A stretch of 64,000 nt of DNA, taken from Azospirillum griseum (GTDB lineage Bacteria > Pseudomonadota > Alphaproteobacteria > Azospirillales > Azospirillaceae). Positions 1 to 8,094 of this stretch are shown here, piece by piece. A model generated the notes under the pieces. That model worked only from the letters and a program-made list of their open reading frames with translations. It ran no database searches and was not told the origin of the DNA. The position numbers were made by a program, and so were the translations under genes. Every line of letters begins with the position of its first letter. Position 1 is the stretch's first letter. The DNA lies in NCBI RefSeq assembly GCF_003966125.1, contig NZ_RXMA01000020.1, forward strand, positions 43,694 to 107,693. Reading direction: 5' to 3'.

Positions 1-2396
1 AGATACTTGTTGCTCAGGATGACGAAGACGCGGTCGCCCTGTCCGATGCGTTCCATGAAACGGATCAGGTTGTCGCCCAACGACAGTTCATTTTTGTCGC
101 GCACAATCACCCGACCGCGCTCGGCGGCGGCGTCGCACAACCGATCCACGATGGCTTCGCGGGCTTTGCCATCCTCGCTGTCATCGCCCCAGGCGTAGGA
201 GACGTACCATTCCGGTTGGTTGGGTTTTTCCTGAACCAGGGTGAGGGCGCGCGGTTCCGTGCGGGGGTCGGGGGGGCTGCTGCGGGTGACGGTGGAGGGG
301 GTCAGGCCGACGCGCTGTTGGGCGCGTTCCACCACGCGCACCAGCTGGTCCATCAGTTCGCGGGCGTTGCCGCCCTGGGTGCGCAGGCGCAGATGGCCTT
401 GCCAGGGGGTGGCCGGGTCGGTGCCCGTGGTCTGGTCGATCCACAGGCGGCTTTGGCTGTCGGCTTCAAACCCGCACAGGCCATCGCGCCAATAGCGGGC
501 GTTGGCCCCGGCCCTGCCGCCCAGTTCGGCCATGACGCTGCGGATCAGGCCGCCGTGCAGCAGGGGGTAATCGAAGGTGACGGTTTCCGTCGGGTCCCCC
601 GCCGTCCACAGCCCGCCGGTGTCGGTGGTGGCGGGCAGCAGCTCCGGCGCGATGTATTCGATGGTCTCAGCGCCATCATCGTCGATGGTGAAGCGCCGGT
701 GTTCAAAGGCGATGCCGCAGGACCGCATCAGGTCCAGGAACAGGTCCTGTTCCGCCGCGCTGTGGTTTTGCCAGACCAGGCGGGCCAGCAGATCGCGGGT
801 GAAACGGCCGTTGGCACGGCGAATCTCGGTGAAGGCACCCCGGTCGCGCTCAAACACCGCGTAGACCGCCTCCAGCGCCCAATTCTGGTCCAGGATGATG
901 CGGTCGTCGAACAGGCCGGGGCGGTGCAGCACTGTTCCCTCGGCGTCCAGATAGGTCAGCAGCGCGGCGGGCGACGACACCCCGCCCGCTTCCGAGCAGA
1001 GGTCGGTGAAGGCGTCCATCGTCAACAGCCGGTGTTGGCGCTCGTCGGGCGACCGATATTGGTCAGCGGCGATCATCGCCTCCAACCGCTGTTGCACCCG
1101 CAGCCGCCCGGCCCCGACCCGGACCGCGCCCAGCCGTTCGGGCGCGCGCAGCCAGGTGGCGGCGTCGGCCAGCGTCTCCAGCAGGCTGGCCCGCCCACGC
1201 TTGGCTTTGGCGCTGACCTGCAGGTTTTTGGTGTAGGGGCGATGGTCCAGCAGACCGGCGGGCAGCGGCGGCGTCCGCACCTCCTGCTCCAGCCGGTCGC
1301 ATTTGCTTTGGATCACCAACAGCGGACTGTCGCGGTGGCCCAGATGGCGGGCGACCGCCGCCCAATAGGCCAGCGGCTGGTTGCGGAAGGTCAACCCGTT
1401 GCAGGTTTGCATCGGTTCCGCCTCCGTCGCCGGATCCCAGACGATGGCGATCACCGCCGGGCCGCCCAGGAACAGGGCGTGCGCCCCGTGATAGATCTCC
1501 TGCCCGCCGAAATCCCAAATCTGCATCTGGGTGGCGGCGTCGTCCGCCAGCGTGACGCCGCCCACCGCGATGCCGTGGGTGGAATCCCAAGCCTCATCAA
1601 ACGGCTTCTCCGCCAACCAGCGGGCGATCTGGGTTTTTCCCACCCCGCCATTGCCCAACAGAATCAGCTTGACCCGCCCCGTCTCCGCCGCCCCCGCCGC
1701 CAAATCGGCGTAATGCGCCCGTACCCGGTTCAGGCAGTTGTCACCCAAGTCTTGGGACAGCACGCCGGAGGATGGAATTCCGGCGACGGTGGCGTTAGAC
1801 AGCCATAGTGTTTCAAGGAAGGGCTGGGACAGCAACGCGGCGGGCAGGGGCTGAAGCTGACACCCGGATGCATCGAGGTGTTGGAGATTTGAGCATTCCG
1901 CCAGCGGCGCGAGGTCACTGACTCGGGTGTTGGAGCAGTTGAGTATTTGGAGATTGGAGCATGCAGTCAGTGGTGTGAGATCGCCGACCTGAGTGTTGGC
2001 GCAATTGAGTGATCGGAGATTGGAGCATGCGGCCAGTGGCCCGAGATCGCTAACCTCGTTGCAACCACAGGCGAAACCGTGCAGCGTTGGTAAAGACGAG
2101 ACGAAATCAAGACTGGTAAGATCGCTGTGCGAAACAGCTAAGTTTTCCAAACGGACTAGTGTCCCAAACCCTGTTCGTTGGGCGTTGATGTGGTTTGGTC
2201 CAGATAAGTTTGGAACCCACCAACTCGGATTCCCCAAATCCAGTTCCCGCAAATGGGTGAGGTCAAACAGGTTGTCCGGCAGCCGTTCCAGCCTCAAGTC
2301 GCGCAGGTCCAACCTGCCCGTGCGCGCCTCCGCCTCTTCGGCGATGCGTTGCCGGGCGATGGCCATGCCGTCGGAGTCTTCGGGGGTGTGCGCCAT
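1..2396 (-). CDS. LRR-Roc-COR-TIR (ROCO-family) protein, C-terminus beyond window
   Basis: About 798 residues are visible; the gene enters from the left edge, so its C-terminus is missing. Leucine-rich repeats occupy roughly residues 25-195, including three near-identical 23-residue units. A Ras-of-complex GTPase domain follows: P-loop GNGGVGKT near residue 247, switch motif DFGGQEIYH near 294, and QSKCD as the guanine-specificity element. A COR-like region comes next, and from about residue 725 a TIR domain opens with WYVSYAWG and has RDKNELSLGDN, where the Glu would be the NADase catalytic residue. Bacterial ROCO proteins are GTP-regulated dimers, and TIR domains often cleave NAD+. A role in signalling or abortive-type defence is inference. 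The start is the ATG after a GGAAAG ribosome site; longer frames upstream lack LRR similarity. The LRR part is visibly less GC-rich than the rest. Confidence 0.88.
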   Translation of the reverse strand, partial: MAHTPEDSDGMAIARQRIAEEAEARTGRLDLRDLRLERLPDNLFDLTHLRELDLGNPSWWVPNLSGPNHINAQRTGFGTLVRLENLAVSHSDLTSLDFVSSLPTLHGFACGCNEVSDLGPLAACSNLRSLNCANTQVGDLTPLTACSNLQILNCSNTRVSDLAPLAECSNLQHLDASGCQLQPLPAALLSQPFLETLWLSNATVAGIPSSGVLSQDLGDNCLNRVRAHYADLAAGAAETGRVKLILLGNGGVGKTQIARWLAEKPFDEAWDSTHGIAVGGVTLADDAATQMQIWDFGGQEIYHGAHALFLGGPAVIAIVWDPATEAEPMQTCNGLTFRNQPLAYWAAVARHLGHRDSPLLVIQSKCDRLEQEVRTPPLPAGLLDHRPYTKNLQVSAKAKRGRASLLETLADAATWLRAPERLGAVRVGAGRLRVQQRLEAMIAADQYRSPDERQHRLLTMDAFTDLCSEAGGVSSPAALLTYLDAEGTVLHRPGLFDDRIILDQNWALEAVYAVFERDRGAFTEIRRANGRFTRDLLARLVWQNHSAAEQDLFLDLMRSCGIAFEHRRFTIDDDGAETIEYIAPELLPATTDTGGLWTAGDPTETVTFDYPLLHGGLIRSVMAELGGRAGANARYWRDGLCGFEADSQSRLWIDQTTGTDPATPWQGHLRLRTQGGNARELMDQLVRVVERAQQRVGLTPSTVTRSSPPDPRTEPRALTLVQEKPNQPEWYVSYAWGDDSEDGKAREAIVDRLCDAAAERGRVIVRDKNELSLGDNLIRFMERIGQGDRVFVILSNKY
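1845..2051 (-). repeat. three tandem 69-bp LRR-coding repeats
   Basis: Three consecutive 23-codon units start near residue 116 of the ROCO protein, each with the pattern DLxPLxxCSNLxxLxxSxxxV. The CATGCTCCAATCTC core is kept almost exactly in DNA in the first two units, suggesting recent unit duplication rather than old protein-level similarity. Confidence 0.75.
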
Positions 2397-2643
2397 CGCG
2401 GTTGTGTCTTTCCAGCCGATTCCCGCCTTCAGTGATAAAGGGCGGGGCGGTCGGTTGTAAAGACAGCCGGGTGCTGGTCCCGGCGTCACCCGGTGTGTGT
2501 GGCGCTGGGTGGGGCGGGCGTGGTAGGATTTTACACCTTTGTTCCCTCCCCCTCGGCACCCCGGAGGTTCGCCACGCCCCACCCGCCGCCCACAGTGCCG
2601 GGGCCGTTTCCGCGCCCTTCCGTTCACCCGGTGAACAGCGGCG

Positions 2644-2676
2644 CGAAAACCGTTGCACGGTGTTTCAAACGTTCCA
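2644..2676. repeat. copy B of a 33-bp dispersed intergenic repeat
   Basis: This sequence matches 34845-34877 at 31 of 33 positions (shared core CACGGTGTTTCAAACG). It lies 15 bp past the stop codon of the TRAP binding-protein gene. The rest of 2397-2690 holds only a short GCCGGG/CCCGGC hairpin at 2466-2484 and no supported gene. Confidence 0.7.
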
Positions 2677-2690
2677 CTCACCCGCGCGGG

Positions 2691-3722
2691 TCAACGGCCC
2701 AGGGCGCGGTTGATGGCGGTCAGGATCGCGTCGCCGTAGCGGTCCTTCATCTTGTCGTGGACCGGCAGCAGGGCGGTGCGCAGGGCGGCCAGCTCCTCGG
2801 CGGTGGGGGTGTGGATGGCGGTCTTGCCGGATTGGCGGATGCCCGCCAGCGCCTCCTCGTCGTCCTTGGCCGCCAGATCGGTGAAATAGGCGGAGGAATC
2901 GGCCATGGCGCTGGTCAGCATCGCCTGAACATCGGCGGGCAGATCGCCCCAGAACTTCTTGTTCACGATGACCACATAGGCGTGATAGCCGTGGTTGGTC
3001 AGCGTCATGTGCTTTTGCACCTCGTGGAATTTCTGGGTGTAGATGTTGGTGATCGGGTTTTCCTGCCCATCGACCACGCCGGTTTGCAGGGCCTGATAGA
3101 CTTCGGAAAAGGCCATGACCTGCGGCAGCGCGCCGATCTGGCGCATTTGCGCGTCCAGCACCTTGGACGATTGGATGCGCAGCTTCAGCCCCTTGAAATC
3201 GCCGGGGGTCCTCATCGGCGTGTTCGCCGTCATCTGCTTGAAGGAATTGTCCCAAAAGGCCAGTCCGACGATGCCCTTCGGCTCCAGCTTGGCCAGCAGG
3301 TCGCGTCCGACCGGCCCCTGGGTGATCGTCTTGGCCTCCGCCATGTCCTTGAACAGATAGGGCAGGTCGAGCACCTCGAACTCCTTCACGCCCAGCGGGC
3401 CGAATTTGCTGATGGTCGGGGCCAGCATCTGCACCGCCCCCAGTTGCAGCGCCTCCAGCTCCTCCTTGTCCTTGTACAGCTGGCTGTTGGGGTAGACCTC
3501 CACCTTCACCCGGCCGTTGCTGCGCTCCTCCACCAGTTTCTTGAACTGAAGGGCGGCCTTGCCCTTGGGCGCGTCGGCGGCCACCACATGGCTGAACTTG
3601 ATGGTGATCGGCGTCGCCTGCCCCCAGGCGGCGGCGCTGCCGCCCAGCAGCAGCGCGCCGGTCAGGAATGTGGCGAGAATGCCCGTCTTGGTCATGGCCT
3701 TGGTGGCCCCCTTCGTGGTCAT
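2691..3722 (-). CDS. dctP: TRAP transporter substrate-binding protein, DctP family
   Basis: Periplasmic solute receptor of 343 residues, the usual DctP length. The N-terminus has a Sec signal peptide (hydrophobic stretch about residues 13-32, then mature protein from QATPITIKFSH). The family carboxylate-binding arginine is in GLKLRIQSS and the GQENP motif follows; both are typical of C4-dicarboxylate-type TRAP receptors. It lies 42 bp downstream of the tartrate dehydrogenase gene on the same strand, so tartrate or a related hydroxy-dicarboxylate is the likely ligand (inference). The DctQ and DctM membrane subunits are not in the window. A second in-frame ATG nine codons downstream would also leave a complete signal peptide. 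Confidence 0.92.
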   Translation of the reverse strand: MTTKGATKAMTKTGILATFLTGALLLGGSAAAWGQATPITIKFSHVVAADAPKGKAALQFKKLVEERSNGRVKVEVYPNSQLYKDKEELEALQLGAVQMLAPTISKFGPLGVKEFEVLDLPYLFKDMAEAKTITQGPVGRDLLAKLEPKGIVGLAFWDNSFKQMTANTPMRTPGDFKGLKLRIQSSKVLDAQMRQIGALPQVMAFSEVYQALQTGVVDGQENPITNIYTQKFHEVQKHMTLTNHGYHAYVVIVNKKFWGDLPADVQAMLTSAMADSSAYFTDLAAKDDEEALAGIRQSGKTAIHTPTAEELAALRTALLPVHDKMKDRYGDAILTAINRALGR

Positions 3723-3764
3723 GGCGTGTGTCCTCCCGGTTGGTGTGTTTTTGGGGTGTGGGCG

Positions 3765-4844
3765 TCAGGCGACCCGCGCGGCGATGGCGGCCCCGACCTC
3801 GGTCGTGGTCGCGGTTCCCTTCAGGTCGCGGGTGCGCGGGCCGTCGCGCAGGGTGGTTTCGATGGCGCGCAGGATGTCGTCGTGGGCGGCGCGGCACGGG
3901 CCGGATCCATCGCCCAGGAAATCCAGCATCAGCGCCGCCGACCAGATCATGCCGATCGGGTTGGCGATGTTCTGCCCGGCGATGTCGGGGGCGGAGCCGT
4001 GAACCGGCTCGAACAAGGACGGAAAGGCCCGTTCCGGGTTCAGATTGGCCGACGGCGCGATGCCGATGGTCCCGGTGCAGGCCGGTCCCAGATCGGACAG
4101 GATGTCGCCGAACAGGTTGGAGGCCACGACCACGTCAAAGCGGTCGGCGTGCAGGACAAAGCGCGCGGCCAGAATGTCGATGTGCTGCTTGTCCCACGTC
4201 ACATCGGGGTAGGCGCTGGCCACCGCCGCCGTCCGCTCGTCCCAATAGGGCATGCTGACGGCGATGCCGTTGGATTTGGTGGCGGAGGTGACGTGCTTGC
4301 GCGCCCGCGTCCGCGCCAGTTCAAAGGCGTAGGTCAACACCCGGTCCACGCCCTTGCGGGTGAAGATCGACTGCTGCATCACGCATTCGCGGTCGGTCCC
4401 TTCGAACATCCGCCCGCCGACGGCGGTGTACTCGCCCTCGGTGTTTTCCCGGACGATCATCATGTCGATGTCGCCGGGCTTGCGGTTGGCCAGCGGCGCG
4501 GGAACCCCCTCCATCAGCCGCACCGGGCGCAGATTGATGTATTGGTCAAAGCCCCGGCGGAACTGGAGCAGCGATCCCCACAGCGAAATGTGGTCCGGCA
4601 CCACCTCCGGCCAGCCGACCGCGCCGAACAGGATGGCGTCGAACGGCTTCAACCGCGCGAACCAATCATCGGGCAGCATCTGGCCATGGCGCTGGTAATA
4701 GGCGGCGCAAGACCAGTCGAACTCTTCAAAAACCAGATCGATTCCGTGTTTGGCGGCGGCGGCCCTGGTCACGCGGACGCCCTCGGCCATCACCTCGACG
4801 CCGATGCCGTCGCCGGGGATGACCGCGATTCTGTGCTGCGGCAC
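3765..4844 (-). CDS. ttuC: tartrate dehydrogenase/decarboxylase (isocitrate/isopropylmalate dehydrogenase family)
   Basis: NAD- and metal-dependent beta-decarboxylating dehydrogenase of 359 residues. GDGIG near the N-terminus, IVRENTEGEY near residue 135, DILSDLG near 250 and EPVHGSAPDIAG near 285 are family signatures. The tartrate dehydrogenase subgroup, rather than LeuB, is suggested by the FEEFDWSCAAYYQRHG and WGSLLQFRR segments and by pairing with a TRAP receptor. It would act on tartrate and D-malate in the cytoplasm. It is the first gene of a two-gene operon with dctP and is divergent from a LysR regulator 90 bp away. D-malate dehydrogenase is the nearest alternative function. Confidence 0.9.
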   Translation of the reverse strand: MPQHRIAVIPGDGIGVEVMAEGVRVTRAAAAKHGIDLVFEEFDWSCAAYYQRHGQMLPDDWFARLKPFDAILFGAVGWPEVVPDHISLWGSLLQFRRGFDQYINLRPVRLMEGVPAPLANRKPGDIDMMIVRENTEGEYTAVGGRMFEGTDRECVMQQSIFTRKGVDRVLTYAFELARTRARKHVTSATKSNGIAVSMPYWDERTAAVASAYPDVTWDKQHIDILAARFVLHADRFDVVVASNLFGDILSDLGPACTGTIGIAPSANLNPERAFPSLFEPVHGSAPDIAGQNIANPIGMIWSAALMLDFLGDGSGPCRAAHDDILRAIETTLRDGPRTRDLKGTATTTEVGAAIAARVA

Positions 4845-4934
4845 TCCACATCTCCTTGTTTGGATGGATTGATGGTAGCCGCAACGGTTTTTCGTTTACA
4901 ATGGACGGAGGTTTGAAGAAGGACTTCACGAATC
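4845..4934. promoter_or_regulatory. divergent promoter region between ttuC and a LysR regulator
   Basis: This 90-bp gap must hold the start sites for both directions. LysR-type regulators usually bind such gaps and control the divergent gene. The AT-richer stretch around 4885-4905 is the likeliest promoter core; no exact operator could be assigned. Confidence 0.45.
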
Positions 4935-5837
4935 GTGAACAATCGGCTGAGCTTGCAGGACATGGATCTGTTCTGCCAGATCGTCCGCGCGGGCAGTTTC
5001 GCGGCGGCGGCGCGCGCGCTGGGGGTGTCGCCCGCGCTGGTCAGCAAACGGGTGGCGATCCTGGAAGCGGCGATGGACACCCGGCTGTTCCACCGCACCA
5101 CCCGCGCCATCAGCCTGACCGACGACGGCGAAACCCTGCATCAATGGTCGGTGAAGATCCTGGACGATGTCGGCCAGATGCAGGACGTCATCATGAAGGC
5201 GCACGACCAGCCGCGCGGTGTCCTGCGCATCACCAGCAGCACCGGCTTTGGCCGCAACCGGTTGGCCCCGGCCCTGTCGGAGCTGATGCGCGTCCATCCC
5301 GAACTGGGCATCCAACTGGAGCTGCTGGACCGCCCGGTGGACATCGTGGGGGAGGGGTTCGACGTGGACATCCGCGTCGGCGGTGTCCATGAACCGAATC
5401 TGCTGGCCAAGCCGCTGGCGCGCAATTGGCGGGTGCTGTGCGCCGCCCCGTCCTATCTCGCCACGGTGGGCACGCCGGAAACGCTGGCGGATTTGGCGCA
5501 CCACCGCTGCATCGTGATCCGGGAGCGCGACCAGTCCGGCGTCTGGCGCTTGACCGGGCCGAACGGGGTGGAAAGTGTGAAGCCGCCGCCCGGCCTGTCC
5601 TCCAACAACGGCGAGGTCGTCCATCAGTGGGGCGTGGACGGCCATGGGGTGTTTTTGCGGTCGATCTGGGATGTGGCGGCGGATTTGTGCGCCGGGCGGC
5701 TGACGCATGTGCTGCCCGCGTACCGGCAGGACGCCGACGTCACCGCGCTCTACGCCCAGCGGCTCGACCAGTCCGGGCGGCTGCGCGCCTGCATCCGCTT
5801 CCTGCGCGATTGGTTCGCGCGCGCCCCCCTGGGCTGA
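4935..5837 (+). CDS. LysR-family transcriptional regulator, probable tartrate-pathway regulator
   Basis: 300 residues with the standard layout: a winged helix-turn-helix at about residues 7-65 (GSFAAAARALGVSPALVSKR) and a LysR substrate-binding domain from about residue 92. It is divergent from the tartrate dehydrogenase operon, the classic position for an autogenous regulator of that operon. The chosen start is GTG, matching the short pre-HTH arm of the family; an ATG nine codons further in is possible. The ligand-binding half resembles the LysR class found next to ttu genes, but the effector cannot be read from sequence. Confidence 0.88.
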   Translation: MNNRLSLQDMDLFCQIVRAGSFAAAARALGVSPALVSKRVAILEAAMDTRLFHRTTRAISLTDDGETLHQWSVKILDDVGQMQDVIMKAHDQPRGVLRITSSTGFGRNRLAPALSELMRVHPELGIQLELLDRPVDIVGEGFDVDIRVGGVHEPNLLAKPLARNWRVLCAAPSYLATVGTPETLADLAHHRCIVIRERDQSGVWRLTGPNGVESVKPPPGLSSNNGEVVHQWGVDGHGVFLRSIWDVAADLCAGRLTHVLPAYRQDADVTALYAQRLDQSGRLRACIRFLRDWFARAPLG

Positions 5838-5841
5838 GGAA

Positions 5842-6498
5842 TCAAAAAGCGAGGACGCGGTTGAACCAGCGGCCAAGCGGGCCGGTCAGCCGCAGCGCGC
5901 CGATGGTGGCGGCCAGACACAGGCAGCCTTCCGGGTCGGATCGCGGGCTGTGGTCGATGGTGCCGTCGCCAACCGCCATGTCACCGGGACCGAAGGCACC
6001 GAAGGCGTCGGAAAAGCCGCCCTCCAGCACCACGGTCAACTCCAGCCCGTCATGGGTGTGGCGCGGCACCCGCACGCCACCGGCCAGGCGCAGCAGCCGG
6101 ACCGAGGCGGTTCCCCCGGCGCGCAGATCCAGCCCCCGCATCCCCGGTTGCAGGAAGCGCCAGCGCTGGCGCTCCAACGGCCCGCGCAGATAGCCGCGCA
6201 GCGGGGCGGGCAAACGCGGGTCGGTTGTGGCGGTGGGGGCCGGATGCGGCGGTCGAGCGCCGATCGACTCCCGGTCGATGCGGGCCATCAGGGCGTCCAG
6301 GCAGCCGGGGGCGAGCGGATCCGGCTCCAACTCCTCCAGCAGGGCACCGCCGACGGCGTCGAGATCGGCCACCGCGTCGCGGCAGCACGGGCAAAAGGCG
6401 AGATGGGTGGCGACGACCAGCGCGGCCCCTTCGCACAGGGCACCGCCCGCGTAGTCGATCAACACCGCCTCGCCCGGATGATGGCTTGGCCCGCTCAT
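5842..6498 (-). CDS. chrR: ChrR-type zinc anti-sigma factor with cupin domain
   Basis: 218 residues. The N-terminal anti-sigma domain carries a zinc-binding set: paired His after the start and HLAFCPCCR (HxxxCxxC) near residue 45. The C-terminal half is a cupin barrel (RVPRHTHDGLELTVVLEGGFSD, GDMAVGDG). In Rhodobacter, ChrR holds the ECF sigma factor RpoE and releases it under singlet oxygen. The start at 6498 is chosen because AAGGA lies 7 bases upstream; a longer in-frame start exists but lacks such a site. It follows the sigma gene by 69 bp on the same strand, as in other rpoE-chrR pairs. Confidence 0.9.
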   Translation of the reverse strand: MSGPSHHPGEAVLIDYAGGALCEGAALVVATHLAFCPCCRDAVADLDAVGGALLEELEPDPLAPGCLDALMARIDRESIGARPPHPAPTATTDPRLPAPLRGYLRGPLERQRWRFLQPGMRGLDLRAGGTASVRLLRLAGGVRVPRHTHDGLELTVVLEGGFSDAFGAFGPGDMAVGDGTIDHSPRSDPEGCLCLAATIGALRLTGPLGRWFNRVLAF

Positions 6499-6567
6499 GC
6501 CCCGATCCTTCCTGACACCGCCCGTCGCCTCACCAACCCGCGCCACCAATCCGCCCCATCAACCCGC

Positions 6568-7140
6568 TCATCCATCGCGCAAGGCCCGTCGCAGCCGGTC
6601 CATCGCCAGCCGCAGGCGGGATTTGACGGTGCCGAGCGGGATGCCGTGTTCGCTGGAAATCAGGCTGTGGGGTTTGTCCTCGAAATAGGCCATGCGCAGC
6701 AAGTCCGCTTGTTCGGCGGGCAGCGTTTTCAACGCGGCGCGCAGGCGGCTGTTGCATTCCCGCGACTCCACCCGCTGGTCGGCGGATTCGCCCGGCTCGG
6801 GCAGCAGCAGCGGGTCGGTGGGGTCGAACTCCGGCCGTTGCTCCCGCCGCAGCGAATCGACGCGCTTGTTCCGCGCGATGGTGAACATCCAGGTGCTGGC
6901 CGACGCCTGGCGGGGGTCGAAACGGTCGGCCCGCCGCCACACCAGCAGCATCACCTCTTGCACCAGCTCCTCCGCCGCGCCGGAGTCGCAGCCCAACCGG
7001 CGCAGATAGCTTTTCAGGCGGGGGGCGAAATGCCCGAACAGCGCGCCAAAGGCCAGCCGGTCCTGATCGCGCCCGACGGCGACGAGCAGATCCTCCAGGC
7101 TGGTGGCGGCGAGGGCCGACGCGGCGGCGGGCTGGGTCAT
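6568..7140 (-). CDS. rpoE: ECF sigma factor, RpoE/ECF11-like, partner of ChrR
   Basis: 190 residues. Region 2 includes AFGALFGHFAPRLKSY and TWMFTIARNKRVD, and region 4 ends with GIPLGTVKSRLRLAMDRLR, the -35-binding helix-turn-helix. It should direct a photo-oxidative or singlet-oxygen stress regulon while ChrR binds and silences it. The reading frame extends far upstream, but only the part from MTQP aligns with the family layout, so 7140 was chosen; the ribosome site there is weak. Cotranscription with the anti-sigma gene is expected. Confidence 0.9.
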   Translation of the reverse strand: MTQPAAASALAATSLEDLLVAVGRDQDRLAFGALFGHFAPRLKSYLRRLGCDSGAAEELVQEVMLLVWRRADRFDPRQASASTWMFTIARNKRVDSLRREQRPEFDPTDPLLLPEPGESADQRVESRECNSRLRAALKTLPAEQADLLRMAYFEDKPHSLISSEHGIPLGTVKSRLRLAMDRLRRALRDG

Positions 7141-7450
7141 GCCCCCATTCAAGGCGAACAACCGCGCGGGCACAAGCGGGGGACAGCCCGCATCCCCGCT
7201 GCGGCGCGCGACCCTGCCTTGCGCGCGCCCCTTTTTCGCCATCGCCCCTTTTTCGCCATGATTGTGCCCGATACGCAAACCACCGCCGCACGGATCCCCG
7301 CCAGGGTGAGGCCCGCGTGCGCAAAAGGCCGGTCGGGCGTGCAAATCGCGCGGCGGCGTCTTTTTGCACCGCCCACTCCCCTTGGAAACGCACCGGCATT
7401 TGCGGTAGTGTCCGCCCGACCCTCCGAACACCAACGAGCAGTCGCACACG
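7141..7450. promoter_or_regulatory. 310-bp divergent intergenic region, rpoE and ialB
   Basis: No gene is supported here. On the minus strand a possible autoregulated ECF promoter has GGATCC (7297-7292), a 16-base gap and CGTATC (7275-7270), which would leave a leader of about 130 bases before rpoE. A perfect 17-bp tandem duplication lies at 7227-7260. The ialB promoter must also lie here but was not identified. Confidence 0.35.
7227..7260. repeat. 17-bp tandem duplication in the rpoE leader
   Basis: Two adjacent units, 7227-7243 and 7244-7260, are identical over 16 bases (GCCCCTTTTTCGCCAT) and differ only at the last. They fall in the upstream region of the ECF sigma gene. Confidence 0.85.
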
Positions 7451-7999
7451 ATGTTGTCCTTCCGCGCCATCCGCCGCCCTCTGGGGGCCGTCCTGGTTCT
7501 CGCCGCGTCCCTGACGGCGGCGGCCACGACCACGGCCAGCGCCGCCGACCCGCGTCTTCTCGGCACCTTCAAGGATTGGAGCGCCTTCGCCTTCGAAGAG
7601 AATGGCAAGAAGGTCTGCTACATCTCCAGCCAGCCGAAGAAGAAGGAACCGGCGACGGCCAAGCGTGGCGACGTTTATGTCCTCGTCACCCACCGCCCGG
7701 CGGAAAAGACGCTGGACGTGGTGAGCTTCATCGCCGGTTACGCCTTCAAGAAGGACAGCGAAACCACGCTGGACATCGGCGGCAAGCCGTTCAAGCTGTT
7801 CACCGACGGTGAAACCGCCTGGGCGCGCGACGCCGAAACCGACAAGGCCGTGACCGCCGCGCTGCGCGATGCCAAGGGCAAGCCGATGGTGGTCAAGGGC
7901 AGCTCCGCCCGTGGCACCAAGACGACCGACACCTACAGCCTGGACGGCGTCACCCAGGCCTATGACGCCATCAACCAGGCCTGCGGCGTGAAGCGCTGA
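7451..7999 (+). CDS. invasion-associated locus B (IalB) family periplasmic protein
   Basis: 182 residues. A Sec signal peptide covers about residues 1-32, ending AASAAD. The IalB domain follows, with FKDWSAFAFEENGKKVCYISSQP near the start, and two cysteines (one in KVCYISS, one in QACGVKR) that could form a disulfide. The family is widespread in alphaproteobacteria. The name comes from a Bartonella erythrocyte-invasion gene, but the role in free-living species is unknown, so invasion should not be assumed. It stands alone between the divergent sigma operon and rlmN. Confidence 0.85.
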   Translation: MLSFRAIRRPLGAVLVLAASLTAAATTTASAADPRLLGTFKDWSAFAFEENGKKVCYISSQPKKKEPATAKRGDVYVLVTHRPAEKTLDVVSFIAGYAFKKDSETTLDIGGKPFKLFTDGETAWARDAETDKAVTAALRDAKGKPMVVKGSSARGTKTTDTYSLDGVTQAYDAINQACGVKR

Positions 8000-8062
8000 C
8001 GGTTTCGGGGTGGCCGACGGTGGAGAATGCACGACGCCGTCGCTTGGTCTTTTGACTCTTCC

Positions 8063-8094
8063 CGCTCATGGCCTTATTTAAGGGGCCATGAGCG
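8063..8094 (+). promoter_or_regulatory. inverted repeat enclosing the rlmN start codon, with 7-codon upstream ORF
   Basis: A perfect 11-bp inverted repeat (8063-8073 and 8084-8094, loop TTATTTAAGG) contains the rlmN ATG in its right arm and most of the AAGG ribosome site in its loop. The left arm starts a mini-ORF, ATG at 8068 to TGA at 8091, encoding MALFKGP, whose stop overlaps the rlmN ATG as ATGA. Translational control is inference; no clear ribosome site precedes the mini-ORF. Confidence 0.55.

Noticed and set aside
216..1808. Long plus-strand frame of 530 codons
   Set aside because: It lies opposite the ROCO gene; the minus frame has Roc and TIR motifs, while this one has only Gly/Gln/Val-rich shadow sequence.
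2493..4916. 807-codon plus-strand frame
   Set aside because: Opposite dctP and ttuC, which have clear family motifs; the composition is that of a codon-bias shadow.
5707..7812. 701-codon plus-strand frame
   Set aside because: Opposite the chrR and rpoE genes; no domain seen.
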